A stretch of 64,000 bases of DNA, from contig NZ_JAGHKP010000004.1 of assembly GCF_017742215.1 (NCBI RefSeq), positions 248,001 through 312,000 of the forward strand. The letters are read 5' to 3'. The position numbers and the translations under genes were made by a program. The notes below the pieces were generated by a model. It saw only the letters and a list, made by a program, of their open reading frames with translations, was not told where the DNA came from and did no database searches. This stretch comes from Chitinophaga chungangae. GTDB lineage: Bacteria > Bacteroidota > Bacteroidia > Chitinophagales > Chitinophagaceae. This document shows positions 51,497-59,384 of this stretch, in pieces (within the stretch, counting starts at the first letter, position 1; every line of letters starts with the position of its first letter).

Positions 51497-52174
51497 ATGC
51501 GGAAAGCCGGAATATTATTTTTTATAACCGCGTTAGTGCCGCTGTGGAGCTTTTCGCCCGGGCACAAATGGATCAGGTTGTTCGATGGCGCCTCCACAGC
51601 GCACTGGCGCGGATATAAGAAAAACTATCTCCCCGGAGAATGGAAGGTCGAAGACGGAACGCTGACGCTTACGAAAAAAGGAGGCGGGTACATCGTGACC
51701 AAAGAGGAGTATGAGAATTTCGATCTGCGGCTGGACTGGAAGATTTCGGAAGGCGGGAACAGCGGCGTGCTTTTTCATGTCTCCGAAGATTCTTTGTACA
51801 AATACGTTTTCGAAACCGGCCCGGAGGTACAGATACTGGACGACGAACGGCACCCTGACGCCAAAAAAGGAGCGGAAGGAACGCACAAAGCCGGGGCGAA
51901 CTACGACCTGATGGCGCCGCTCGCCAATGCGGTAAAACCCGCGGGCGAATGGAACCGTTTCAGGTTAAAAGTAAAAAACGGCCACGTGCAGCACTGGCTG
52001 AACGGCAAAAAAGTGCAGGACTACCGGATCGGCAGCGACAGCTGGCAAAAACTGGTAGACAAAAGCAAATTCGCCGTTATGCGGCAATATGGAAAATTCC
52101 GGTCGGGGCACATTTCCCTGCAGGACCATGGCGATAGGGTCTGGTTCAGGAATATCAGGATACGGAGATTGTAA
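51497..52174 (+). CDS. DUF1080 (3-keto-disaccharide hydrolase-like) protein
   Basis: A 225-residue secreted protein with the DUF1080 fold: LFDGASTAHWRGY, WKVEDGTLTL, ENFDLRLDWKISEGGNSGV, VQILDDERHPDA and at the end GHISLQDHGDRVWFRNIRI. The family is a concanavalin-like sandwich; some members cleave 3-keto-glycosides. It is the last gene of the plus arm and is followed by a terminator. Role in the sialoglycan locus unknown. Confidence 0.86.
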   Translation: MRKAGILFFITALVPLWSFSPGHKWIRLFDGASTAHWRGYKKNYLPGEWKVEDGTLTLTKKGGGYIVTKEEYENFDLRLDWKISEGGNSGVLFHVSEDSLYKYVFETGPEVQILDDERHPDAKKGAEGTHKAGANYDLMAPLANAVKPAGEWNRFRLKVKNGHVQHWLNGKKVQDYRIGSDSWQKLVDKSKFAVMRQYGKFRSGHISLQDHGDRVWFRNIRIRRL

Positions 52175-52210
52175 TGATTCATAACAATGGAATTAATGAT
52201 GACTGGAAGA

Positions 52211-52230
52211 TGTTCCGGTTTCCCGGAACA
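52211..52230. other. Short hairpin before the operon terminator
   Basis: TGTTCCGG (52211-52218) and CCGGAACA (52223-52230) form a perfect 8-bp stem with a 4-base loop, 10 bases upstream of the terminator stem. No T-run follows. It may protect the 3' end of the mRNA. Confidence 0.5.
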
Positions 52231-52239
52231 TTCACTTAC

Positions 52240-52270
52240 AATGGGCTGCTTCTTAATGCAGCCCATTTTT
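52240..52270 (+). terminator. Intrinsic terminator of the GntR-controlled plus arm
   Basis: AATGGGCTGC (52240-52249) pairs with GCAGCCCATT (52258-52267) over 10 bp with an 8-base loop, followed by further T residues. It lies 65 bases after the DUF1080 stop and separates the locus from pncB. Confidence 0.85.
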
Positions 52271-52409
52271 GTTCCCGGTATATTCCTTTTTTACGGATGG
52301 AATTTCTACAATGGCAGACCGGTCAGGATTACCATCGTGTTGTCGGGGAGCGAGACGACGGCTTCTGGCACAAATTATGCGCATCAAACCCCGTTAACGA
52401 CCGTAGCAT

Positions 52410-53594
52410 ATGGAAAATCGCATCCCCATCTCCATTCTCGACAACGACTTCTACAAATTCACCATGCAGCAGGGCGTGATACGCCTGTTTCCATACGCAA
52501 AGGCCCGTTACCGGTTCATCAACCGGGGCCGCCATTCCTTTCCGCCGGGTTTTGCGGAAAAGCTGCGCGGTGCGGTGGGTGAAATGCGGTTGTTGGCGCT
52601 GACGCGCGGCGAAAAACAATATTTACGCATCGCCTGTCCCTACCTGGACCCGCTCTACCTCGATTTTCTCGAAGGTTACCGTTACGATCCCAATGAGGTG
52701 GTTATTACGCAACATGGCGGCCAGCTGGAAGTACATGTGGAAGGCCCATGGTACCGCACCATTTTATGGGAAGTGCCGCTGATGTTCCTCATCTGCGAAT
52801 TGTATTACCGGCAAGGCCAGCCGGCGCGGATCAGCGACGAAGAGGTGATGGCGCGCACTGCCGCGAAAGCCGGGAGCTTCAGCGAACTGGGCGTAACCGT
52901 GGCGGAATTCGGTACCCGGCGCAGGTTTTCCTACGAAGTGCACCGCCTCGTGTTGCAGGCGCTCCGTGCCAATGGCGGCGCGGCTTTCGTGGGCACCAGC
53001 AACGTACACCTGGCGATGGAATACGGTACAAAACCTATCGGCACGCATGCGCATGAATGGTTTATGTTCCATGCCGCCCGTTACGGCTTTAAAATGGCCA
53101 ACGCGATGGGGCTGGAACATTGGGTGCAGGTGTATCGCGGCGATCTCGGCATCGCCCTGGCGGATACTTACACAACAGACGTTTTTCTCCGCCAGTTCGA
53201 TAAAATGTTCTCCAAGCTGTTCGACGGCGTGCGCCACGACAGCGGCGATCCCGTCGTGTTTGCGCAAAAAGTGATCGAACATTACAAAAGCATGGGCATC
53301 GACCCGCTTTCCAAAACGATCATTTTTTCAGATGCGCTGAATTATGATAAAGTAGCGCGGATAACGGAGTATTGCAGGGGCAGGATCAACATGTCGTTCG
53401 GCATCGGCACCAATCTCACCAACGACGCCGGCCCGCCGGCGCTGAACATCGTCATAAAAATGACGGAAGCCTCCGCCCAGGGAGAAGCCTGGGCGCCGGT
53501 CGTAAAATTGTCCGACGAACACGGCAAATATACCGGCGACGAACAAACGATCTCATTGGCAAAATCGAGCCTGGGCATTACCGATAACCCTTAA
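52410..53594 (+). CDS. pncB: Nicotinate phosphoribosyltransferase
   Basis: A 394-residue enzyme of NAD salvage: nicotinate plus PRPP (and ATP) to nicotinate mononucleotide. The N-terminal LDNDFYKFTMQQG, the central FGTRRRFSYE, the His-containing GTHAHEWFMFHA segment (site of the phosphorylated histidine in the family) and the phosphate-binding end (DGVRHDSGDP, SFGIGTNLTND) are all present. Full length. It is followed 11 bases later by the GH13 gene, an odd pairing, and is separated from the sialoglycan locus by a terminator. Confidence 0.95.
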   Translation: MENRIPISILDNDFYKFTMQQGVIRLFPYAKARYRFINRGRHSFPPGFAEKLRGAVGEMRLLALTRGEKQYLRIACPYLDPLYLDFLEGYRYDPNEVVITQHGGQLEVHVEGPWYRTILWEVPLMFLICELYYRQGQPARISDEEVMARTAAKAGSFSELGVTVAEFGTRRRFSYEVHRLVLQALRANGGAAFVGTSNVHLAMEYGTKPIGTHAHEWFMFHAARYGFKMANAMGLEHWVQVYRGDLGIALADTYTTDVFLRQFDKMFSKLFDGVRHDSGDPVVFAQKVIEHYKSMGIDPLSKTIIFSDALNYDKVARITEYCRGRINMSFGIGTNLTNDAGPPALNIVIKMTEASAQGEAWAPVVKLSDEHGKYTGDEQTISLAKSSLGITDNP

Positions 53595-53605
53595 AAGTTT
53601 GAAAG

Positions 53606-55213
53606 ATGACAGCAGATCAATTACCATGGTGGCAAACCGGGATCATCTACCAGGTGTACCCGCGATCGTTCCAGGACAGCAACGGCGACGGCATTGGTGA
53701 TCTCAAAGGCGTGCTTCAGCGGCTGGATTATCTCCGGTGGCTGGGCATCGACGCCATCTGGCTTTCCCCCATTTTCCCTTCTCCCATGGCCGATTTTGGG
53801 TACGATGTCAGCGATTACGTTAACATACACCCGCTTTTCGGCGACCTGGAAGATTTTGAGGAATTGCTGCACGAAGTGCACGCCCGCGGCATGAAACTCC
53901 TGCTCGATCTGGTGCCCAACCATACCTCCAGCCTGCATCCCTGGTTCGTGGAATCCCGTTCCTCAAAAAACAATCCCAAACGCGACTGGTACATCTGGAA
54001 AGACGCCGGGCCTGAAGGCTACCCGCCCAACAACTGGCTGAGCGTGTTCGGCGGCAGCGCCTGGGAATGGGACGAACAAACGCAGCAATATTATTATCAC
54101 GCATTCCTGAAAGAACAACCCGACCTTAACTGGCGGAACCCCGAAGTGCAGGAAGCGATGTTCGATGTGATGCGCTTCTGGCTGAATAAAGGCGTGGACG
54201 GCTTCAGGGTGGACGTGCTCTGGTTCATTTTTAAAGATGAACAATTAAGGGACAATCCGCCCAACCCGGATTATACGCAGCATATGCCTGCATACGACCA
54301 GCTGTTGCCGGTGTATTCCACAGACCGGCCGGAGGTGCAAGGCATTACCCGCCGCATGCGCGGCGTACTGGAAGAATACACGGGCGACCGCGTGCTGATC
54401 GCCGAAGTGTATCTCCCTATCAGGGAGCTGATGATGTATTACGGTGTAGACAACAAAGGCGCGCACCTGCCTTTTAATTTCCTGTTGCTTTCGCTGCCCT
54501 GGGACGCCCTGCAGATCGCCGCCGCCATCGACCATTACGAAGGCGCGCTGCCTTTGCAAAGCTGGCCCAACTGGGTGCTCAGCAACCACGACCGGCCGCG
54601 TATCGCCAGCCGTGCCGGTGCGGAGCAGGCGGGCGTTGCAGCCATGCTGCTGCTTACCTTGCGCGGCACGCCCACCGTTTATTACGGCGATGAGATCGGT
54701 ATGCGCGATGTGGCGATTCCTTTCGAAGAGATACAGGACCCGCAGGGGCTCAATATGCCCGATAAAAATATGAGCCGCGACCCGGCGCGCACGCCCATGC
54801 AATGGGACGACGGCCCAAACGCGGGTTTCACCGGCGGGCGGCCATGGTTAAGGGTAGACGGCGATTATCCGCGCAGGAACGTGCAGCTGCAGAAAAAATA
54901 TCCATGGTCGATGCTGAACCTTTACCGGCGCCTGATCGCACTGCGCAGGCAGGAACCGGCGCTGCACCGGGGGCATTACAAAACGGTTTATGCGGATACG
55001 CAGTTGCTGGCGTATACCAGGCATTCCGAAGGCAGCGACGTTTTCCTGGTGGTGCTGAACCTTACGCACAGGCCGGCGTATTTCAAACCGCAGGATTTTA
55101 CGTTCGGCGGAACGGTGGAAATAGCCGTGTCGCGGGAAAGAGAAGGCAATAAAGTGTCCGGCATTATCAGCCTGAACGGCGACGAAGGATTGCTGGTCAG
55201 GCTTGATAAATGA
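53606..55213 (+). CDS. GH13 alpha-glucosidase (oligo-1,6-glucosidase-like)
   Basis: A 535-residue cytoplasmic GH13 enzyme without signal peptide. The barrel signature IIYQVYPRSFQDSNGDGIGD opens it; the catalytic residues are Asp203 (GFRVDV), Glu267 (IAEVY) and Asp329 (SNHDR). The type is that of alpha-glucosidases, oligo-1,6-glucosidases and trehalose-related members of subfamilies that act on small sugars. It follows pncB by 11 bases and converges on the AraC gene. No SusCD or other starch gene is next to it. Confidence 0.92.
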   Translation: MTADQLPWWQTGIIYQVYPRSFQDSNGDGIGDLKGVLQRLDYLRWLGIDAIWLSPIFPSPMADFGYDVSDYVNIHPLFGDLEDFEELLHEVHARGMKLLLDLVPNHTSSLHPWFVESRSSKNNPKRDWYIWKDAGPEGYPPNNWLSVFGGSAWEWDEQTQQYYYHAFLKEQPDLNWRNPEVQEAMFDVMRFWLNKGVDGFRVDVLWFIFKDEQLRDNPPNPDYTQHMPAYDQLLPVYSTDRPEVQGITRRMRGVLEEYTGDRVLIAEVYLPIRELMMYYGVDNKGAHLPFNFLLLSLPWDALQIAAAIDHYEGALPLQSWPNWVLSNHDRPRIASRAGAEQAGVAAMLLLTLRGTPTVYYGDEIGMRDVAIPFEEIQDPQGLNMPDKNMSRDPARTPMQWDDGPNAGFTGGRPWLRVDGDYPRRNVQLQKKYPWSMLNLYRRLIALRRQEPALHRGHYKTVYADTQLLAYTRHSEGSDVFLVVLNLTHRPAYFKPQDFTFGGTVEIAVSREREGNKVSGIISLNGDEGLLVRLDK

Positions 55214-55221
55214 CCGGCGTA

Positions 55222-56214
55222 TCAGGCAACGTCCGCGCAAAGTTTATACCTGCCCGGGCTGTAACCAAACTGTTTTTTGAATTCCGTGCAAAAACTGCTC
55301 ACGTTATTGTACCCGATAAAAAAAGCGGCTTCCCCTACGGTGAAAGTTTTCTCCTGTAAAAGCATCCGTGCCTTTTGCAAACGGAGCCGGTGCACGTGGC
55401 CGAAAATGGTTGTTTGAAATAATTGTTTGTAACCTTTCTTTAATTTGAATTCATTCAACCCGAACTGGTAGGTGAGGTCTTTCAGGCTGAATGTTTCGAG
55501 ATAGGCGTTTTCGATGTAATGTTTTACCGCGTGAAGTTTTTCGCGGTCCGCAGGCGTCCATTCATCTCCTTTTCGCCCGGCCGCCAGCTGTGCCTGTTCC
55601 ATCTGCAGCACAAATAATTCCATCATCTTGCTTTCCAGGAAAAGATACCGGGTGCTGCCTGTAAACGGGCATTGCGTGATAGTCCCGATCACTTCCGCTA
55701 TGCGCCCGCCGGACTGCAGCGCGCAATGGCTTGCCAGGAAAGTTTCTCCCCGTTGCACCGCATTCGCCAACTGCCCGATGCTGCGGTTTTCGTCGCTTTC
55801 AAACAATTCATGCAGAAAAGAAAGGTCATAGGTAATGGTCAGTGCATGAAAGCGCGGCGAACTGATAGTGTGTGTGCCGCCGAATTGGGAATTGTATTGA
55901 AGATTGTGATGATGTTTGTTGAATAACAAAGGCGCGGAAATATTATGGAACTGCGATTCGGCGCCGCCGTCGAGCAGAAATACCGATTCCGCCGTTTCTT
56001 TCGGTTCGTCGGAGAGCTGAAATGGCTGGCCGGAGTGAAGAGACAGCTCCGTGAGCTGCATGCCCGGCGTGGAAACCGACCGGATGGAGCCCGAAGCCAG
56101 GCCCGGTTCTTCGAAACAAAAATGCAGATCGGTATACCGTTCCGAAGCAAACAGCACTTTTTGTTCCGTTTTCCCGAAAATATCGTTCCAGTTAGCAAGA
56201 TTGATTTTATCCAT
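55222..56214 (-). CDS. AraC-family transcriptional regulator
   Basis: A 330-residue protein whose last 100 residues form the AraC double helix-turn-helix: HYIENAYLETFSLKDLTYQF for the first and TVGEAAFFIGYNNVSSFCTE then FKKQFGYSP for the second. The first 220 residues are an effector domain without membrane segments. It is divergent from the cupin gene, whose start is 78 bases away, and may control it. The type resembles iron- or stress-responsive AraC proteins such as PchR-like ones; I do not claim that role. Confidence 0.88.
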   Translation of the reverse strand: MDKINLANWNDIFGKTEQKVLFASERYTDLHFCFEEPGLASGSIRSVSTPGMQLTELSLHSGQPFQLSDEPKETAESVFLLDGGAESQFHNISAPLLFNKHHHNLQYNSQFGGTHTISSPRFHALTITYDLSFLHELFESDENRSIGQLANAVQRGETFLASHCALQSGGRIAEVIGTITQCPFTGSTRYLFLESKMMELFVLQMEQAQLAAGRKGDEWTPADREKLHAVKHYIENAYLETFSLKDLTYQFGLNEFKLKKGYKQLFQTTIFGHVHRLRLQKARMLLQEKTFTVGEAAFFIGYNNVSSFCTEFKKQFGYSPGRYKLCADVA

Positions 56215-56292
56215 TTTTCAAAATTTATAATCCGTTTGCCTGAACAACCGGCGGGGGCTTTCGATGCAACTTTGCATAAAACTGGAATTTTT

Positions 56293-57087
56293 ATGGAATC
56301 AATTCAAAGCAATGCGGTATGGACTGCGGAAAAAGCCGTACCAACCGTTAAAAAAAGAAAATGGTCTTTCCGGCTTTCGCTCGCCTTTTACCCGGTAGGT
56401 ATTTTCAGGATCTGGCGCAGTAAAACCCGGGTATGGCTGAAGCTGGCGTACACCTTACTGGGCTTCCCGGTGTTCGTATTAACGGCCGGTTACCTGGCTA
56501 TTGTATTTTTTGCCGCCTTTCTTCCCCCGCTGGACCGTACGGTCGGGCCTCGTACGGACAGGCGGATCGTGAACAGCGAAGGGAATTACGCGGCTACCTT
56601 CGTAAAGACCGGCGTGGAAACCGGCGGCGCTTATGAGCTGGTGGAAGTGGAGCTGGAGCCGTATGGGGGAAACGACTGGCATTATCACGCCAACTTCGAG
56701 GAATCGTTTACGGTGGTGGAAGGAGCGGTGCGTATCGGGCAGGATGGAAAGGAAATATTATTGAAAAAAGGCGCCTCGGCCTCGGCCGCCAAAAAGGAGC
56801 TTCATTATTTCAAAAACGCGAACGGTGAAAAATCCGTGCTTTTGGTGAAAATCACCCCTGCCGCCGGTCTTGAAAAAACGCTGCGGGTCGGTTATGGCCT
56901 GATCAACGACGGCAAGCTGCACAACGATATGACAGAGAATCCCTGGCACATGGTATTATTGCTGGCCTATTCCGAATCGTACCTGCCCGCCATGCCGCGT
57001 TGGTTCCAGGAGCCGCTGATTGGGGCGCTGGCAAAGATCGCGCAGTGGAGAGGGGAAGACAAAGCGCTTTACCAATATTTTAAATGA
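56293..57087 (+). CDS. Membrane-anchored cupin-domain protein
   Basis: A 264-residue protein with an N-terminal membrane helix pair (SLAFYPVGIFRIW and LLGFPVFVLTAGYLAIVFFAAF) and a cupin fold at residues about 95-210 with metal-binding candidates in WHYHANFEESF (two His and a Glu) and ELHYFKN. The start at 56293 follows directly after the divergent AraC promoter; the longer open frame into the AraC gene is a shadow. It may be the target of that regulator. Activity unknown. Confidence 0.82.
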   Translation: MESIQSNAVWTAEKAVPTVKKRKWSFRLSLAFYPVGIFRIWRSKTRVWLKLAYTLLGFPVFVLTAGYLAIVFFAAFLPPLDRTVGPRTDRRIVNSEGNYAATFVKTGVETGGAYELVEVELEPYGGNDWHYHANFEESFTVVEGAVRIGQDGKEILLKKGASASAAKKELHYFKNANGEKSVLLVKITPAAGLEKTLRVGYGLINDGKLHNDMTENPWHMVLLLAYSESYLPAMPRWFQEPLIGALAKIAQWRGEDKALYQYFK

Positions 57088-57099
57088 CAGCCGGGGTGT

Positions 57100-57426
57100 T
57101 TAATCCCACAACGTTCCGTCCAGCCCCAGGATAGTTCCCATCCACAACCCGACGATATACACGATCACGCTCAGGATCACGACCAGTGCTTTTCTCCGGC
57201 CGCCCGCGCCAAACAGGTTCTGAATGAAATAAGAACATACGCCGCCCGCTGCGCCGGCCAGCGGCACTACGATCATAGGCCGTACTTTCCAGAAAGCGCC
57301 CCATTCCGGTCTGCCTTCAACGGGGAACAGGAAAATCGTGATCAGCACCAGCGCAATACCCGCGCCGATCAGCACGCGTTTGAGCAGGGATGGCCTGGGA
57401 AGGGAGGGACTGTTTTGATTTGACAT
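57100..57426 (-). CDS. Small conserved membrane protein
   Basis: A 108-residue protein with three membrane segments (VLIGAGIALVLITIFLF, IVVPLAGAAGGVCSYFI, LVVILSVIVYIVGLWMG) and the end GTILGLDGTLWD. This small family is common in Bacteroidota and is sometimes labelled KefB-like in databases without real similarity to KefB. Function unknown. Two palindromic operators lie 30-74 bases before its start. Confidence 0.8.
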   Translation of the reverse strand: MSNQNSPSLPRPSLLKRVLIGAGIALVLITIFLFPVEGRPEWGAFWKVRPMIVVPLAGAAGGVCSYFIQNLFGAGGRRKALVVILSVIVYIVGLWMGTILGLDGTLWD

Positions 57427-57455
57427 CTTGGATCAGTTTAAAAGTGAAATGACTG

Positions 57456-57470
57456 CTTTGTAATACAAAG
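57456..57470. promoter_or_regulatory. Palindromic operator 1 upstream of the small membrane protein
   Basis: CTTTGTAATACAAAG, a perfect 15-bp palindrome 30 bases before the start of the 108-residue protein. It forms a tandem with the element at 57482; their centres are 28 bases apart. Likely the site of a small winged-helix repressor not encoded nearby. Confidence 0.75.
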
Positions 57471-57481
57471 TTAATGAAAAG

Positions 57482-57500
57482 TACTTTGTAATTCAAAGTA
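57482..57500. promoter_or_regulatory. Palindromic operator 2 upstream of the small membrane protein
   Basis: TACTTTGTAATTCAAAGTA, a 19-bp palindrome with one mismatched pair, the second copy of the ACTTTGTA-type element at 57456. Confidence 0.75.
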
Positions 57501-57581
57501 AAAGAAAGGAAAAATTTTACGAGGCGGCAGTGCGTCTTTTGGGTGTGGAAGAGGGGTGTCCAAAAAAAATGAAACCAGGCG

Positions 57582-58157
57582 TTATTTCACCCACAGTTGA
57601 ATATAATGCGCTATTGCCAGCGGCGCTGCGGTCAGTAGTTCCACCACAACCGCCACCAGCGGCAACAGTAAATAACTCCAGACCGGGAACCGCGATGCCC
57701 GCGGTTCTTTTGCCAGGAGCGTTTTAATGGCGGAAATAACTTCTTCCTTTTGCCCCCACAGCACCAGGAAGGTAAGGAACAGGTAAACAGGGATTCTGAT
57801 GGTGAACGGCGTATTTAGCCCCATGAAAGTGATATCCCACATCAATATATTGATCCAGATCGGGATAGAGGCGAATGCGCCGATCAGCCGGGTGCGCGTC
57901 CAGAGCAGCAATACCGCGACGATGATCTGCGAAATGCCGATGAAAAGATTAAACGGCTCGTGTCCCGCCATATACCACGAAAGTCTGAACAGATCTATGT
58001 TTTTTAAAGGAAGCTCCATCGTTTCCGGCGTTACGTGGAACTGATCGCCTCTTAGTTTCGCATATCCGTAGCGCAGTAAAGTCCAGGCCAGCAGGCATCT
58101 TACGCCTAACAACACATATGAAAACAGGCGCTCGCGGGAGATTTTAACATCTTTCAT
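57582..58157 (-). CDS. DoxX-like membrane protein
   Basis: A 191-residue protein with four or five membrane segments (LLGVRCLLAWTLLRYGYAKL, NLFIGISQIIVAVLLLW, IPVYLFLTFLVLWG, WSYLLLPLVAVVVELLTA). The RYGYAKL segment after the first helix is typical of the DoxX-like group. It stands alone, 155 bases before (in gene order) the small membrane protein. Function unknown. Confidence 0.72.
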   Translation of the reverse strand: MKDVKISRERLFSYVLLGVRCLLAWTLLRYGYAKLRGDQFHVTPETMELPLKNIDLFRLSWYMAGHEPFNLFIGISQIIVAVLLLWTRTRLIGAFASIPIWINILMWDITFMGLNTPFTIRIPVYLFLTFLVLWGQKEEVISAIKTLLAKEPRASRFPVWSYLLLPLVAVVVELLTAAPLAIAHYIQLWVK

Positions 58158-58208
58158 CCTGTAAAGGGAAATAAAATTCAGGGGAAGATTTGTGTTTGCA
58201 GTTTAATT

Positions 58209-58815
58209 CTATTTTAAATGAAGGGCATACTTTTCATGATCATTTTGCCGCGACAGCCTTTTTTTTAATGTGTTCCTAGCTCTTTCATCGCCGGGGTTGA
58301 GCCCCAACGTATTCCTGTACAGGGCCATCGCTTCTTCTTTCAAACCCGGTACATCAATGTTTCCGCATAATTTCTGCCGGCATTGGGGCTTTTGGGGAAA
58401 AGCAGCGTGGTAAGCCCTACCAGGCTGCCGCCGTGGCATGCCACGAACTGGCCCGCGAAGTTTATCTCATTCACTTCCCAGCTAAGCGTGTAGGTCTTTT
58501 TCCCTTCGGTGAAAAAACGTTCGCCATTCGGAGCCTTACGGGCTGGTACATCGTTTTTACAAGCGCTGGCGGCAGCAGTTCCCGCTGCTGAGCGCTTTGC
58601 CGAACAGGAACATGTCCTGCAGTAGTGATAACGTTAGTGTCGCCATAATACCGCCCAGCGGGTAATCCATGCAGGAAAGAATTTCCGACGGATGCGCCGC
58701 GATGTAGCCTTTTTCGTACTGGTCCGCTTCGGTAATGTTTTCAATCCAGAATGAGGTTAATAAAACAAGGATACGACGATAGCGGAAAGGGGGCGTATAA
58801 ATGTTGTGGATCAAG
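58209..58815 (-). pseudogene. Decayed beta-lactamase-type serine hydrolase
   Basis: On the minus strand three frames give pieces of one protein in the right order: DQYEKGYIAAHPSEILSCMD and LLQDMFLFGKALSSG, then LLPPALVKTMYQPVR, then in another frame KAPNGERFFTEGKKTYTLSW, CHGGSLVGLTTLLFPKSPNA and ETLMYRV followed by a stop, and in the last frame a TPR-like tail EEAMALYRNTLGLNPGDERA. This matches the C-terminal half of a serine hydrolase (beta-lactamase family) with a TPR tail. At least two frameshifts separate the pieces and the N-terminal half with the active-site Ser-x-x-Lys is missing. Confidence 0.75.
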
Positions 58816-58935
58816 GATGGGGTGTGACGGATGGTCCGTTTAACAATTTAATCATGTATTATGTGAAAATACCATAACGATATAATAAAATAATATCAGA
58901 ATGTGCTAAAATAATTGAAGATCTTTAGCGTATAT

Positions 58936-58949
58936 TTCAATCGTTTGCA
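58936..58949. promoter_or_regulatory. Weak LacI-type site upstream of third SusC
   Basis: TTCAATCGTTTGCA matches the perfect palindrome at 59132 in 12 of 14 positions, with an intact right half. The two lie 196 bases apart, which would suit looping. Confidence 0.45.
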
Positions 58950-59131
58950 TTTTTTAAGGGACTGAATAACCAAGATCATTAGATGAGATTACCCTTCCAC
59001 GAGGGAGTTCATGTGGATTGAAAGGAACCACCATGGCCACGTTTAACAAGCTCTGTGTATGATGTAGAATCCTGGCAAATTTTCCCCTATCGTTTCATCA
59101 TTAATTTTTGATGTAAAAAATGCACCTTGGA

Positions 59132-59145
59132 TGCAAACGTTTGCA
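59132..59145. promoter_or_regulatory. LacI-type operator upstream of third SusC
   Basis: TGCAAACGTTTGCA, a perfect 14-bp palindrome around CG, 240 bases before the SusC start. The half-site (TGCAAACG) differs from that of the GH116/GH172 locus (GCTTAAACG), so another LacI-type protein, not encoded in the window, should bind it. Confidence 0.75.
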
Positions 59146-59384
59146 ATTTTTGGGTCTGGCGGCGTGTTCCGGCCGGAGATGAGCTTATTTGTGAATACTA
59201 TTTAACCTTAGTTATGAAAACATCTGCCAAAATCCCGCCTGTCCGTAGCGGAAGCACAGTCATCACAAAAACGATCCCTGACAACCTGCTGAAAGCAATG
59301 CGACGGCTATAGCTCCGTCTGCCGGCTGTTTCCGGCTGCTTCTGCAATGTTGTCAACCTTTTATGCTGAGAAAATTCAGATTCC

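Larger units (their letters stand above)
58816..59384. other. AT-rich regulatory region before the third SusC
   Basis: About 570 bases without a believable gene between the pseudogene and SusC. It holds two LacI-type sites (58936 and 59132, listed separately). Short frames such as 59127-59312 have no protein-like features. I see no RNA element. Confidence 0.5.

Noticed and set aside
52764..53282. Minus-strand frame opposite pncB
   Set aside because: Shadow of pncB; no independent evidence of coding.
58998..59025. GTGGATTGAAAG resembling the end of a CRISPR repeat
   Set aside because: It occurs once; no repeated units at regular spacing and no cas gene in the window.
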